33,867 nt of DNA from Bacteroidetes bacterium 4572_117 (GTDB lineage: Bacteria; Bacteroidota; Bacteroidia; Bacteroidales; NBLH01): NCBI GenBank assembly GCA_002084525.1, contig NBLH01000005.1, forward strand, positions 1-33,867, written 5' to 3'. A model generated the notes under the pieces. It saw only the letters and a list, made by a program, of their open reading frames with translations. It did not search any database and was not told the DNA's origin. Below are positions 25,405 to 33,432 of the stretch, in pieces (position 1 is the stretch's first letter; each line of letters starts with the position of its first letter). A program made the position numbers and the translations under genes.

Positions 25405-25638
25405 TCACTTCGGTTTGCCCTGGGTGAAAAAGTTCAGAGTTATCATCCCTTTTCGTACATTTTCTTTGTCTTCAATAGCAGAACATATTTCTGGATTTTC
25501 GGCTATCTGACTAAGCAATTTATCTGTTTTTTGTACAAATTTTTTAGCACTGGCTTCCGACCACTTCTCTTCAAGGTATTTTACTATTTTGTCGAAACTT
25601 TTCTCAGCCCTCTTCGTCCACTGTATTTTTAGAGCCAT
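25405..25638 (-). CDS. RelE/ParE-family toxin, shortened
   Basis: 77 residues, about 20 fewer than the ~95-100 usual for the family. The N-terminus is typical: IQWTKRAEKSFDKIVKYLEE, ASAKKFVQKTDKLLSQIAEN, then NVRKGMI. After that the expected strand block (like KHNALYYRI...IEIL) is missing and the end reads TLNFFTQGKPK, resembling the final LxFFDTRQNPKK directly joined. I infer an internal in-frame loss of ~20 residues that removes core strands and probably activity. Its start overlaps the antitoxin stop by 10 bp. Confidence 0.75.
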   Translation of the reverse strand: MALKIQWTKRAEKSFDKIVKYLEEKWSEASAKKFVQKTDKLLSQIAENPEICSAIEDKENVRKGMITLNFFTQGKPK

Positions 25639-25823
25639 TTTTGATATTTTTTTATTACCTTTTCGTGCGATACAATTTCACCATTTTCGGCTTGTTCAAG
25701 TCCTTCCTCAATTTCCTCTTTCAAAGCAGCTGGCAGGTCGGCCCATTTTTCGATCTTACTTGTAGGCGCATGTTGATGGGTAATCATTACATAAATAGCT
25801 TTTAGAAGGGTTTCATTTTCCAT
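25629..25823 (-). CDS. Antitoxin partner of the RelE/ParE-like toxin
   Basis: 64 residues from the ATG at 25823. An in-frame ATG 33 nt upstream is possible, but the sequence MENETLLKAIYVMITH and onward is the compact domain. It has the form common in Bacteroidota antitoxins next to ParE-like toxins: a middle WADLPAALKEEIEEGLEQAE helix, then GEIVSHEKVIKKYQKWL at the end. It overlaps the toxin gene by 10 bp. It should neutralise the toxin and autoregulate. Confidence 0.7.
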   Translation of the reverse strand: MENETLLKAIYVMITHQHAPTSKIEKWADLPAALKEEIEEGLEQAENGEIVSHEKVIKKYQKWL

Positions 25824-25856
25824 TTCTTCTTTTCTTTTAAATATTCCAAAGGCCAC

Positions 25857-26351
25857 TGTTTATTGTATATTTAGCCTATTTGTTACGGAATACCAACCAA
25901 TCCCTTAATTTGCATTAATCACCAAAAAAACATATATCACCATACAAAAACAACTCCTAACAACCCCTATAAAAAAAGAAATTCCTTATGCCTGAATATG
26001 ACCCCAAACCCCTGAAAAAGGGGCTTTACCTCACAACAAAATAATCAACCCTAAACAATGATTAAACTATTAATTATTAAACTGAGAACTAAAGTCCCCT
26101 ATTGGAGCCTGTTCCGCTACTGCGGAGGGATTTTGGGGTGTTTTAAATACCTGCCGATTTTTTAATTTTATAATGAATATACTTTGATTAATGCAATAGT
26201 GCAAAGTTTTTACAAATACAGGCATAACCTGTTTCGTCTTTTAAGGGAAGCCTGTTTAAATATATCCGACGAAGGTAAAACCTTAGCCGAACGACACCGC
26301 TTTTTTATCCCTGCTTAACGGGGGTTGCCCTTAATCCAATTTTTAAATAAG
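25857..26351. other. Intergenic region with hairpins and a possible gene remnant
   Basis: About 495 bp. CCCCT (26009-26013) and AGGGG (26019-26023) form a tight hairpin without a good T-run. CCGC-TACT-GCGG lies near 26112-26123. Bases 26199-26318 read as a 39-residue frame (GTG start) of protein-like composition ending NISDEGKTLAERHRFFIPA, with no recognised family and no ribosome site. I treat it as an unproven remnant. Confidence 0.4.
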
Positions 26352-29300
26352 TTATTTTCTTGTATTTGAAATATTAAAGTTTGAAAGGTAATCTATAAAT
26401 TTTCTGAAACTGTTGAATAATAGCATTACGTACATTAGTAAAATACTTAGCCATATTACTATCATATTAAACAAAAGCGTAGATATTTCTATACCAAAAA
26501 GGTATTTTTTTGATGTATAAAAGTGGGCACGCCCATATTCTGTTTCAGGTTTTTTGAATATCGGGTCTTTCATCTGTATTAAACGGTGGTCTTCTGTTTC
26601 TACAATCTTTTTAATATCCGATTTGTTTAAAACAAATGTCGCTAATTGCTTATTGTAATAGTCTTTTTTTAAGGTAGCTACTGCTTCGCTGCTTCCCATT
26701 TGTTCTACTAAATTTAAGTAAATTTTATCTTTTATTTGATTAGCCTTGTTTTGCCGCTGCCTTAAGTATTGTTTCAGCTTATCGATATAAATTGTTGCCG
26801 CTTCTGCTGTTTTGCTATTATAATTTTCAGGCGTTAAATCCTCAATATCAACAAATTGAATGTTTTTCACCATTCTGTTCAAAATTAAAAATTCATTTGA
26901 AATCAATAGTAAATCATTTTCCATTCGTTCTTTGTCGCCGCCATTTTTCTTGATTTTTAAGCTACGGTCAACCCTCGATTGCAACTCGGGTAAAAGAAAC
27001 ATCGATTTATACGAAACACTGCTTATTTCTTCATCTACCTTAAAAAAATGTTTTTCGTATTGGTTATTCTTAAACTGTTCAACCGCCATGGCTTCGTATG
27101 CCCAACGCGAAATCATTAAATCGCCAATTACCGGGACATATTTAACTGTTGTAACACTTTTATGTAGTTTGTTAAAATTAACCATTACCCCACTAAACAG
27201 CAATTGGGGCACAATTATAAACGGAATAGTTATATATATGGTTACCACAGAGTTTAATGCCGACGATATATTCAACCCGATAAGGTTTGCCGCTGCCATT
27301 GTTGAAAAAAGCACAGCAAAATGGCTCATTGTCATCCATTTTATCTCTAAAACCAAATTACCGACCAAAACAAACGAAAGCGACTGTATGGCAGACATAA
27401 CAAAAAGCACAACAATTTTTGAGTTCAGGTAGCTCATCCAACTGAGGTTAAGAAACGACTCGCGCATCAGTATCCTGCGGTCTTTTATAATCTCTTCGGC
27501 ACTTACCGTAAGCCCAATAAACATTGCGACTATTACACTCATAAAAAGGTAAGCTGGGATATTTTCGTTTTCGCTGAACAAATATTGTGAAGGGTTTTCA
27601 GCAGTACCAAAAATGTATTTTGTAAAAAACCCTAAAATAATTGCCAATAAAGGTGCCTCAAAAAAATTAATCAGCAAATATTGTTTATTTGTTAGTTTCG
27701 ACAATATATTCCTTATGCTAAATATTTTGAATTGTTTAAACTTTGCCGGGATTTTAAAAGAGTTTTGCGGTAAGTCCAGTTTTTCTTTTTGTTCAGGCAG
27801 TTTAATTTTACCATCTATTTTTTCTAAGTATAATTTATACCATTCTTTTGGGCTTACTTTTCGTATCCTACTTAGCTTCCCATACTCATTAACTATCTTA
27901 GCTTCAAGTATTTGCAATGATTGCTCAGCATTTACGTTACCACAGGTAATGCATTCGCTTTCGTCGGCGTTTACATGCTTGCTTGCTTGTTTAAAATACA
28001 CAACCGCATCAATAGGGTTTCCGTAATATACAGGGTGGCCACCTTTATCAAGTATCAACAAACGGTCAAATAGTTTATAAATATCGGACGATGGCTGATG
28101 GATGTTTACAATAACCAATTTCCCTTTTAAGGTTTGCTCTTTAAGCAGGCTCATTACAATTTCTGAGTCTTGCGACGATAAGCCAGAAGTAGGTTCATCA
28201 ACAATTAAAATTGAAGGTTCGCGCATTAGCTCAAGGGCAATATTTAGCCTTTTGCGTTGCCCGCCGCTAATAAATTTATTTAATGGCCCACCAACTGTAA
28301 GGCTTTTGGTCTCAAGCAGATCAAGATCTGTTAAAATATCTTCAACAACAAGTTTAATTTCTTCCTCGGTAAAATTTGTAAAACAAAGCTTTGCATTATA
28401 ATAAAGGTTTTGATAAACTGTAAGCTCTTCAATCAATAAATCATCTTGTGGCACAAAACCAAGCACCCCGGCAAGTTGTTCCTTATCGTCGTGTAAATCG
28501 TACCCGTTTATTGTAATTTTTCCCGAGTTAAGCGCAAAATTTCCATTTAGTACGTTTAGCAATGTTGATTTACCAACACCGCTCCCCCCCATTATTCCTA
28601 TTAAATGGCCCGATTCTTCAGAAAAGCTAAAGCGTTGGATACCATTTTCGCTGTTTTTGAAACGGAATTCGATATTATTGGCTGTTAAAACAATTTTTGC
28701 CTTGCCTTGTTCATGTATAAATTTTCCGGCAACATCGCTGTAATAAACAGAATTTATACGCCCGCCCTTAATAACAGAACCATTATCGAAAACATAAGCA
28801 CGTTTTGGTATGATATTCATTGAGTTCAGATACAAAACATCATCGCCATGGTAGTTTAACACATAAGTATTGGTGCTTTCGATATGTAAAATTACAATTT
28901 GCCCATTTATGTTTTTGTCTTCGATATGCCTATATGCATTCGCTTGCCCTAAAACTTCGGTATTTTTTATTTGCTTGGCATTTTTTTCGCTTTCATATTC
29001 ATCTATACTACTTATTAATAATATCCTTTTATTTTCTTTTATAAATTCAATCCCATCGATTATAACTGCCTTAAGGTTAAGATATTCCTTTTCGTTAATA
29101 TTAAAAGTCCCGGCAACGGTTTGTACAAAATCGAGTTCTTTTTCGGTAATAATAAAATCTTCGTTAATAAATTCCAACAAACGTATCAATACTATTATTT
29201 TATCGCCCTGCTCAAGTTGTTCATTAATTTCATGACAAATCTTTAATACCTTTACAGAATTAAGCGATGTCCTTTTACGCTCATTCCTATCGTTTTTTTT

Positions 29301-29489
29301 GTCTTTTTTATGATGTATCATTAAAAAATCATCGAAAAGCTTGAGGTATTCCTTAACAAGTTTCCTATTTAATTGCAAGGATAAATACGATTCAACAATT
29401 TTCCTGGCATTTTGAGAAACTCCTTCGGTATTCACATTTGCAACTATTGCAAAAAGTTTCATCAAGGCACGTAAAATAGATTCGTTCAT
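26352..29489 (-). CDS. ABC transporter fusion: TerB-like domain, ATPase and ABC-2 permease in one chain
   Basis: 1045 residues. The N-terminus (~1-160) is helical with a TerB-like outline (KLFDDFLMIHHKKD, IITEKELDFVQTVAGTFNI). Next is a beta-rich segment (~185-290; VFDNGSVIKGGRINSVYYSD) that may be FHA-like or a right-handed repeat. The ABCG-type ATPase (~290-520) has Walker A GGSGVGKS (301-308, K307), signature ISGGQRKR (S408) and Walker B LIVDEPTSG (D431, E432). The permease (~640-1030) has about five to seven helices, among them MSVIVAMFIGLTVSA, FVMSAIQSLSFVLVGN and a last one, LLFNMIVIWLSILLMYVMLL. Full ABC half-transporter, in a White/ABCG order, presumably a homodimeric exporter in the inner membrane; substrate unknown. 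A single-gene unit. Confidence 0.88.
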   Translation of the reverse strand: MNESILRALMKLFAIVANVNTEGVSQNARKIVESYLSLQLNRKLVKEYLKLFDDFLMIHHKKDKKNDRNERKRTSLNSVKVLKICHEINEQLEQGDKIIVLIRLLEFINEDFIITEKELDFVQTVAGTFNINEKEYLNLKAVIIDGIEFIKENKRILLISSIDEYESEKNAKQIKNTEVLGQANAYRHIEDKNINGQIVILHIESTNTYVLNYHGDDVLYLNSMNIIPKRAYVFDNGSVIKGGRINSVYYSDVAGKFIHEQGKAKIVLTANNIEFRFKNSENGIQRFSFSEESGHLIGIMGGSGVGKSTLLNVLNGNFALNSGKITINGYDLHDDKEQLAGVLGFVPQDDLLIEELTVYQNLYYNAKLCFTNFTEEEIKLVVEDILTDLDLLETKSLTVGGPLNKFISGGQRKRLNIALELMREPSILIVDEPTSGLSSQDSEIVMSLLKEQTLKGKLVIVNIHQPSSDIYKLFDRLLILDKGGHPVYYGNPIDAVVYFKQASKHVNADESECITCGNVNAEQSLQILEAKIVNEYGKLSRIRKVSPKEWYKLYLEKIDGKIKLPEQKEKLDLPQNSFKIPAKFKQFKIFSIRNILSKLTNKQYLLINFFEAPLLAIILGFFTKYIFGTAENPSQYLFSENENIPAYLFMSVIVAMFIGLTVSAEEIIKDRRILMRESFLNLSWMSYLNSKIVVLFVMSAIQSLSFVLVGNLVLEIKWMTMSHFAVLFSTMAAANLIGLNISSALNSVVTIYITIPFIIVPQLLFSGVMVNFNKLHKSVTTVKYVPVIGDLMISRWAYEAMAVEQFKNNQYEKHFFKVDEEISSVSYKSMFLLPELQSRVDRSLKIKKNGGDKERMENDLLLISNEFLILNRMVKNIQFVDIEDLTPENYNSKTAEAATIYIDKLKQYLRQRQNKANQIKDKIYLNLVEQMGSSEAVATLKKDYYNKQLATFVLNKSDIKKIVETEDHRLIQMKDPIFKKPETEYGRAHFYTSKKYLFGIEISTLLFNMIVIWLSILLMYVMLLFNSFRKFIDYLSNFNISNTRK

Positions 29490-29537
29490 TTGGCTAAAAT
29501 AATTTGATAAAATTTGAACCTGTTTTCAATATAATTG

Positions 29538-29570
29538 CAAAAAAAGGAACACGATAACCATGCTCCTTTT
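29538..29570 (-). terminator. Rho-independent terminator of the 29600-30448 lipoprotein gene
   Basis: On the minus strand AAAAGGAGCA pairs with TGTTCCTTTT (10 bp, one G-U) around a 9-nt loop, followed by four further T. It lies ~30 nt after the stop. Confidence 0.7.
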
Positions 29571-29599
29571 ATTTTGAAAAACACTAAATAGTTACTTTT

Positions 29600-30448
29600 T
29601 TAAGTTGTTTCAACCACAGATTTTCTTAAAGCTTCAATTTCTTCTTTAATTTTATTGAATTGTTCTTGTGTTAACTCAACAACACCGTCTTTTTCAACAA
29701 CTTCGTTGTAAATAGTTTCAATGTTGTTTAAATCTGTCAGTACTTTTGCTACATTCTCATCTTCTTTATAAGTTTCAAGAAGCGGTATCAATGTTTTTAA
29801 AGTTTCTTTTTGGTCTGCTATACCTTTAAGTATTTCTGCATTATTATCGGTTAAAAGGGCCAATTCAGTTGATAAATACACACCTTCGATCCATCCACCT
29901 GTTAAAATCATTACTGAAACAGCACCTTTGCCATTATCATTAAGATATTCAAATGTTTCATGAAACGATGTTGTCAATATCTGATAAAGAGAGTCTTTAT
30001 TTTCTATATTTGTCTCTACTTTTTCAAGTAAACTTGCATTAAGCGGTGTTTCTATCGCTAAACCATCGCGAAGTTTTATTGTACAAGCCAAGTAATTATT
30101 GGTTTCTTGAGTTTTGTTGTATGTACTTGCATAACTTAAATCGGCACCGTAAACACCCAAATTCATTGCTTTGGCCATTTCAGTAAAATATTTATCAACA
30201 TTTTCGGGGCTGTTAGCAATATCTAAAATATAACTTGCACCTGCCTTGTTAAGCATTTCTGTTATTTCTAAAGGGGTTGGGAGCGGATAAACCAGCTTAT
30301 CGGCTTTTTCGATTACCGTAGTTTCTTCAATAGAATCCGTTTCGTCATTAATTTGATCATCTGATCCGTTACCACAACTAATAATCATTACCGAAAATAT
30401 AGCTGTAAGTAAAATACTACCCAAAAGTGATAAAGTTTTTTGTTTCAT
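29600..30448 (-). CDS. Conserved lipoprotein of unknown function
   Basis: 282 residues. Lipoprotein signal peptide with lipobox IISC (Cys25), then an acidic linker (GSDDQINDETDSIEETT) and an all-alpha-looking domain (~45-280) with YPLPTPLEITEMLNKAG, YGADLSYASTYN and GGWIEGVYLSTELA. This outline is seen in a group of Bacteroidota lipoproteins but no activity is known to me. It has its own terminator, and a TAnnTTTG-like box (minus strand TATATTTG, 30494-30501) ~46 nt before the ATG, so it is probably monocistronic. Confidence 0.85.
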   Translation of the reverse strand: MKQKTLSLLGSILLTAIFSVMIISCGNGSDDQINDETDSIEETTVIEKADKLVYPLPTPLEITEMLNKAGASYILDIANSPENVDKYFTEMAKAMNLGVYGADLSYASTYNKTQETNNYLACTIKLRDGLAIETPLNASLLEKVETNIENKDSLYQILTTSFHETFEYLNDNGKGAVSVMILTGGWIEGVYLSTELALLTDNNAEILKGIADQKETLKTLIPLLETYKEDENVAKVLTDLNNIETIYNEVVEKDGVVELTQEQFNKIKEEIEALRKSVVETT

Positions 30449-30493
30449 CTGTTTATTTTTTAATTATTTTGCTTTATACTGATATTTAAGTTA

Positions 30494-30501
30494 CAAATAT
30501 A
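30494..30501 (-). promoter_or_regulatory. Possible -7 box of the lipoprotein gene
   Basis: The minus strand reads TATATTTG, matching TAnnTTTG. A TTTG on the same strand (30529-30532) is 27 nt away, longer than the usual ~20, so the -33 element is doubtful. Confidence 0.35.
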
Positions 30502-30577
30502 TAATTTGCATTACAATAAAAAAAATATCAAAAATATAATAGTTAATATTTTATAAAATAATTATTAATTTTATAAA

Positions 30578-31648
30578 ATGTTATTTAAAAAACCCATTAT
30601 TACCCTATTTGGAATTATATTTTTGCAGTTTTGCATATTTGCACAAACAAAAGCCCCTTTCCCTGATTCCATAGCGCAAAAGCAACGCAATTTGCGTATA
30701 TTATTTTATAATGTCGAAAACCTTTTTGATACAGAAAACGATAGCATAAAAAACGACGATGAATTTCTGCCTGACAGGGGTAAATATTGGACAAAAGGCA
30801 GGTATTACAGTAAACAAAACCATATTTCGCAAGTAATTGTTGGCGTAGGCGGATGGAAGCCACCTGAAATAATAGGTTTATGCGAAATTGAAAACCGGGG
30901 CGTATTAACAGGTTTGGTCAAGTATTCGGCCTTACGCAAATTAAACTATAAAATAATACACAAAGAATCGCCCGATAAAAGGGGCATTGATGTTGCATTG
31001 CTTTACCAAAACAAGTATTTTATACCGTTGATGTACAAGCCGATTGAAATACATTACCCATTTTCACCTACATCTACCACTCGCGACATTCTATATGTTA
31101 AAGGCAAGACCAAAAAAAACGACACATTGCATATTTTTGTCAACCATTGGCCATCGCGTTGGGGCGGACAGCTAGAAACCGAAAGAAAACGTATGTTTGT
31201 GGCATCGGTTTTAAAAAACGAGACCGATTCTATATTTAAAATCAATATAAATGCCAACATTATTATTATGGGCGACTTAAACGATTACCCTGATAATAAG
31301 AGTATTACAAACATTTTAATGGCTAACAAAACATTTGATAAGCCTAAAGCCGGAAAGTTATATAATTTATCTGCATATTTACAAGATGTAAAACATAAAG
31401 GCACGCATAAACACGATGGCAAGTGGGCAACATTAGACCAATTTATTATTTCGGGCTCTTTATTGTCAGGCAAAAACAATATTTACACAACAGTTAACGA
31501 CGTACATATTTACGATGCCGGTTTTTTACTTGAACGCGACGAAAATTATAGCGGTTTTAAAACAAACAGGACTTATATTGGCTTTAAATATAATGGGGGT
31601 TATAGCGACCATTTGCCAACTTTTTTAGATTTAAAGACAACCCTATAA
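30578..31648 (+). CDS. Secreted endonuclease/exonuclease/phosphatase (EEP) family protein
   Basis: 356 residues. Signal peptide ~1-23 (ends IFAQ). EEP motifs are all present: ILFYNVENLFD (N45, E47, N48), GLCEIENRG (E103), the NHWPSRWGG block (H190), MGDLNDYPDN (D233, N235) and YSDHLP (D344, H345). The fold hydrolyses phosphoesters: nucleic acids, inositol phosphates or phospholipid heads. The substrate here is not known. As an exported enzyme it may act on extracellular DNA or phosphate esters. It precedes the broken thioredoxin-like gene by 41 bp. Confidence 0.9.
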   Translation: MLFKKPIITLFGIIFLQFCIFAQTKAPFPDSIAQKQRNLRILFYNVENLFDTENDSIKNDDEFLPDRGKYWTKGRYYSKQNHISQVIVGVGGWKPPEIIGLCEIENRGVLTGLVKYSALRKLNYKIIHKESPDKRGIDVALLYQNKYFIPLMYKPIEIHYPFSPTSTTRDILYVKGKTKKNDTLHIFVNHWPSRWGGQLETERKRMFVASVLKNETDSIFKININANIIIMGDLNDYPDNKSITNILMANKTFDKPKAGKLYNLSAYLQDVKHKGTHKHDGKWATLDQFIISGSLLSGKNNIYTTVNDVHIYDAGFLLERDENYSGFKTNRTYIGFKYNGGYSDHLPTFLDLKTTL

Positions 31649-31689
31649 TTTTGTCCTGCATTTTTAATATTTAACTTTTATTTATTTTT

Positions 31690-32730
31690 ATGAAAACATT
31701 TAGTTCACTATCCCTTGTTTTAGTTTTAATTTTAGGATTCAGCTATCATACTGTTTACCAACCACATAACAAACTCATCCCAAATGCGAAGGCTGTGATA
31801 AAGTTTAAATTTGTGAATTGTACCGATACAAGCAGTTATAAGTATTTTTACAATACCCAACTACCATTTAACCAGTACAGGGCTAATTTTACCATCCACT
31901 CCGACACATTGTTCAATATGGAAATAAAGGAGGCACAACCTACAATTATTAATTTTCATGATAACAAAGCTATGTCTCGTTTTATGGGTATTACCAAATG
32001 ACACGTTAAATGTTGTAATAAACAGAAAAAAGGAAGGCAAGCTAAGCGATAAAATTACATTTAAAGGTACGGCAAGTAAAATTTCGGAATATTTATCGAA
32101 AACCAAGTTTTATTATTACGACATTAAGCCAAACAAAGAGGAATTACCCCGTGATTATAATTCAAGAATAGATTCGTTAACATTGGTTGCCCTAAATAAA
32201 TTTAACGATTTTAAACGTAACAATAAATTGCCTGGTTGGTTTGTTGAATACGAAAAAATAGATATATTCTTGTTCTCTGAATCGTTAAAACAAAGTCAGT
32301 ATAATCAAAGATATTGGATGTATAAGCAAGCCGTAAAAACCAAAGCTACTGAAACACAAACAATTAACAGAATCATTAATGAATACAAAATTAATCAGTA
32401 CAATAAGTACCTGAGTCGAAAAATGCTGGTAATGGCCCCTAACCCTAAAGGGCGTCCTGATTTTCAGCAACTTCGCCCTTTAGGGTTGGGGTAATAAGTT
32501 GCTAAAAATCTCGTATAAAGGCTTTTTAGACTGGACTCAAAGATATTATCGCTAAAAATAAATTTGATGGGGTACACTTAAAGTGCAAAGGTAATTGGGC
32601 AAAACTTTTAAGCAGTAAATATAACATTATTGGAGTACCACAATATACAATAATCGACAAAAAAGGCAACTTAATAATGAACAAAGCTAACAGGGATTCG
32701 TTAAGTTATTATATTGAGCAAAATCTATAA
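31690..32730 (+). pseudogene. Thioredoxin-like (TlpA/AhpC-type) envelope protein, broken by frameshift and a 101-bp element
   Basis: The N-terminal reading (31690-32001) has a signal peptide and DUF4369-like strands. It stops, but the next frame (from 31958) continues naturally with VLPNDTLNVVINRKKEG and IDSLTLVALNKFNDF, so a one-base shift occurs around 31965-31990. That frame runs into a 101-bp element (32439-32539) and ends in it. After the element a third stretch (32542-32730) encodes DIIAKNKFDGVHLK, YNIIGVPQYTIIDKKGN and LSYYIEQNL, the C-terminal half of a thioredoxin fold including the cis-Pro strand. Removing exactly 101 bp restores one frame across the junction (MAQDII). The redox CxxC is absent, so either a further deletion happened or this was a non-redox homologue. 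Confidence 0.8.
32439..32539 (+). repeat. 101-bp palindromic element, copy 1
   Basis: 97 of 101 positions agree with copy 2 at 32991-33091, with no gaps. The core is a perfect 14-bp stem, AACCCTAAAGGGCG (32441-32454) with CGCCCTTTAGGGTT (32474-32487), extended in this copy by neighbouring C/G. The right half ends TTTTTAGACTGGACTCA. It sits inside the thioredoxin-like gene. I see no target duplication. Confidence 0.85.
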
Positions 32731-33015
32731 ATTTCTGACTTTAAGCTAGTTAAAAAACACATTGGTTATAGTACAGATGTTCTGTGATACTAATTTGTTT
32801 TATCAAGCACCAACGGTGCGCTTATCAATAGCATTGGGCGTAGCCCAATGTTAAAAAACGAATCAAAATCAAGCACCAACGGTGCGGTATAAAAATGGAA
32901 ATAACATTTCGCACCTTTGGTGCTTGTGGCAATACATGTTTAATTTACCCAACCCTATGGATTGGGTTATTGATTATCGCACCCTTGGTGCTAACCCTAA
33001 AGGGCGTCCTGATTT
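32731..33015. repeat. Cluster of short palindromes next to element copy 2
   Basis: Four copies of GCACC-N3-GGTGC occur at 32807-32819, 32873-32885, 32911-32923 and 32979-32991, with loops AAC, AAC, TTT and CTT. CATTGGGC-GTA-GCCCAATG (32832-32850) and ACCCAA/TTGGGT (32947-32967) add two more. The last GCACC palindrome abuts the second 101-bp element. No ORF. It resembles REP-like palindrome arrays of mobile origin. Confidence 0.75.
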
Positions 33016-33091
33016 TCAGCGACTTCGCCCTTTAGGGTTGGGGTAATAAGTTGCTGAAAATATCGTATTAAGGCTTTTTAGACTGGACTCA
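32991..33091 (+). repeat. 101-bp palindromic element, copy 2
   Basis: Same orientation and length as copy 1, four mismatches. The stem is AACCCTAAAGGGCG (32993-33006) with CGCCCTTTAGGGTT (33026-33039). It overlaps the 3' end of the small membrane-protein ORF on the minus strand. Confidence 0.85.
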
Positions 33092-33243
33092 TTTATTATA
33101 AACAAGAAAAAAGCAATATATCCAAACAAATAGAGACTATGAAAAGCACTCTCATTTTTTAATCTAAAATTCTCTTTTTTAATAAGCTTTCCTATTAATC
33201 CTATTATTCCAAGTGCAATAATTATTAATAAATATACTGTCAT
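33016..33243 (-). CDS. Small membrane protein, 3' end supplied by the repeat element
   Basis: 75 codons. The first ~50 residues look real: a helix at ~3-20 (VYLLIIIALGIIGLIGKLI), a basic loop, and a second helix at ~38-49 (LYLFGYIAFFLFII). The last ~25 residues (from about SSLKSLN to NPKGRSR) are translated from element copy 2. I think the gene was cut by the element, leaving a truncated protein with an added tail. No family recognised; it could also be chance coding in an AT-rich gap. Confidence 0.4.
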   Translation of the reverse strand: MTVYLLIIIALGIIGLIGKLIKKENFRLKNESAFHSLYLFGYIAFFLFIINESSLKSLNTIFSATYYPNPKGRSR

Positions 33244-33432
33244 TATATAAAAATCATTTTAATTGGGCACAACAATAATATAACGCTGTTGCACATTTAC
33301 ACCTTTCATGTGCAAGTGTATTTTTTTATCTATATGCAATAATAGTGAATAAAAACTAAAGAGAAAAACTATTAAGTATATTTTTTCTTTTTTGCGGTTT
33401 TCTAATAAATTATCTAAAGGTCTACATTTTAT

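Noticed and set aside
26009-26023. CCCCT/AGGGG hairpin as a terminator
   Set aside because: Neither strand has a convincing T-run after it, and it is ~330 nt past the ABC gene stop.
26860-27432. Plus-strand frame of 190 codons inside the ABC transporter gene
   Set aside because: It is a shadow of the minus-strand gene, whose ABC motifs are complete; composition is unnatural for a protein.
29538-29570. Hairpin considered as a small RNA
   Set aside because: Position 30 nt after a stop and T-run on the minus strand explain it as a terminator.
32807-32991. CRISPR array
   Set aside because: Repeats are only 13 nt, spacing is irregular (66, 38, 68) and no cas genes are present.
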